DNA of 5,446 nucleotides from an uncultured Robinsoniella sp. (lineage in GTDB: Bacteria; Bacillota; Clostridia; Lachnospirales; Lachnospiraceae), in NCBI GenBank assembly GCA_900539655.1, contig UQCR01000209.1, forward strand, positions 1-5,446, given 5' to 3'. Made by a program: the position numbers and the translations under genes. The notes under the pieces are model-generated. The model searched no databases. It was not told where the DNA came from and saw nothing but the letters and a program-made list of their open reading frames with translations. This document shows, piece by piece, positions 5,220-5,446 of the stretch (position 1 is the first letter of the stretch; every line of letters begins with the position of its first letter).

Positions 5220-5446
5220 CCAGGACATTGATTTGGAAGGCTTACCGCAGAACTGGTATTTTCTAACCTTCCCAGAGCGCTTTTTGGCGGCACGCGGGCA
5301 TTCGCTCCGAAATCCTGATGCATTTCGCAGCTCAGTGCCCGCTTACAATCCGATGTGAGACAGTCGAATTGTATCCGCCAAAAAGCACTCCGGGAAGGTA
5401 AGTAAATACTCAGCTCTGCTATACGCCTTCCAAATCAATGTCCTGG
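5220..5446. repeat. 227-bp structured foldback element (MITE-like or structured RNA), possibly cut by the window edge
   Basis: The outer 22 bases are perfect inverted copies (5220-5241 and 5425-5446, beginning CCAGGACATTG). The full arms, 5220-5290 and 5375-5446, match at 63 of 72 aligned positions with one gap. Between the arms lie two hairpins. The first has GCGGGCA (5294-5300) pairing with TGCCCGC (5336-5342), with an inner CGAAAT/ATTTCG (5308-5313, 5322-5327). The second has TACAATCCGA (5344-5353) pairing with TCGAATTGTA (5364-5373) at 9 of 10 positions. Only 1-3 unpaired bases separate the three helices, giving a compact three-way junction. No transposase is encoded. The right arm ends exactly at the last base of the window, so the inverted repeat may continue outside. 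A non-autonomous mobile element or a long structured RNA both fit. Confidence 0.75.

Noticed and set aside
5126..5323. 65-codon minus-strand open frame running out of the foldback element
   Set aside because: It has no ribosome site before its ATG, starts inside a hairpin of the inverted repeat, and shows no recognisable domain. It is most likely a chance frame.
5220..5446. Retron-type msr/msd RNA or a transposon end with its own transposase
   Set aside because: No reverse transcriptase or transposase is present in the window, and no retron branching-G context was recognised. A gene just outside the window cannot be excluded.

Overview
The window looks like a low-GC Firmicutes chromosome, most likely a gut clostridium of the Lachnospiraceae type. 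This rests on strong AG-rich Shine-Dalgarno sites, sigma-A-like promoters and the gene families present. It is an inference from style and content, not a database match.

Layout, left to right: (1) A possible 3' tail of an upstream gene (about 2-97, +) runs into an alpha/beta hydrolase of the proline iminopeptidase type (78-1049, +). That gene ends at a hairpin (1067-1103) that can terminate transcription in both directions. (2) A WYL-domain (YafY/DeoR-like) transcription regulator (1144-2085, -) is divergent from a peptidase E/S51-like protein (2191-2835, +). Their 105-bp intergenic region holds a 27-bp near-perfect palindrome (2114-2140) that overlaps candidate promoters for both genes, so the regulator probably controls itself and the peptidase gene. 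(3) An AraC-family regulator with an unusual charged linker (2765-3733, -) is divergent from a uroporphyrinogen-decarboxylase-family methyltransferase-like protein (3867-4919, +). Perfect or near-perfect promoter boxes for araC lie between them. This is a second regulator/target pair. (4) The 527 bases from 4920 to the end contain no convincing gene. They hold three tandem 24-bp degenerate repeats (4964-5035), a stem-loop (5037-5078) and a 227-bp foldback element (5220-5446). The foldback has 71-72 bp arms and two inner hairpins that form a tight three-way junction, and it ends flush with the window edge.

The two regulator/target pairs collide tail to tail. The S51 gene and the AraC gene overlap by 71 bp at their 3' ends, and each protein carries a short odd tail beyond its family domain. 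This suggests that a past deletion or rearrangement fused two formerly separate units. The most novel-looking item is the structured foldback element at the right end. I do not see a defence system, CRISPR array, transposase, tRNA or rRNA in the window.
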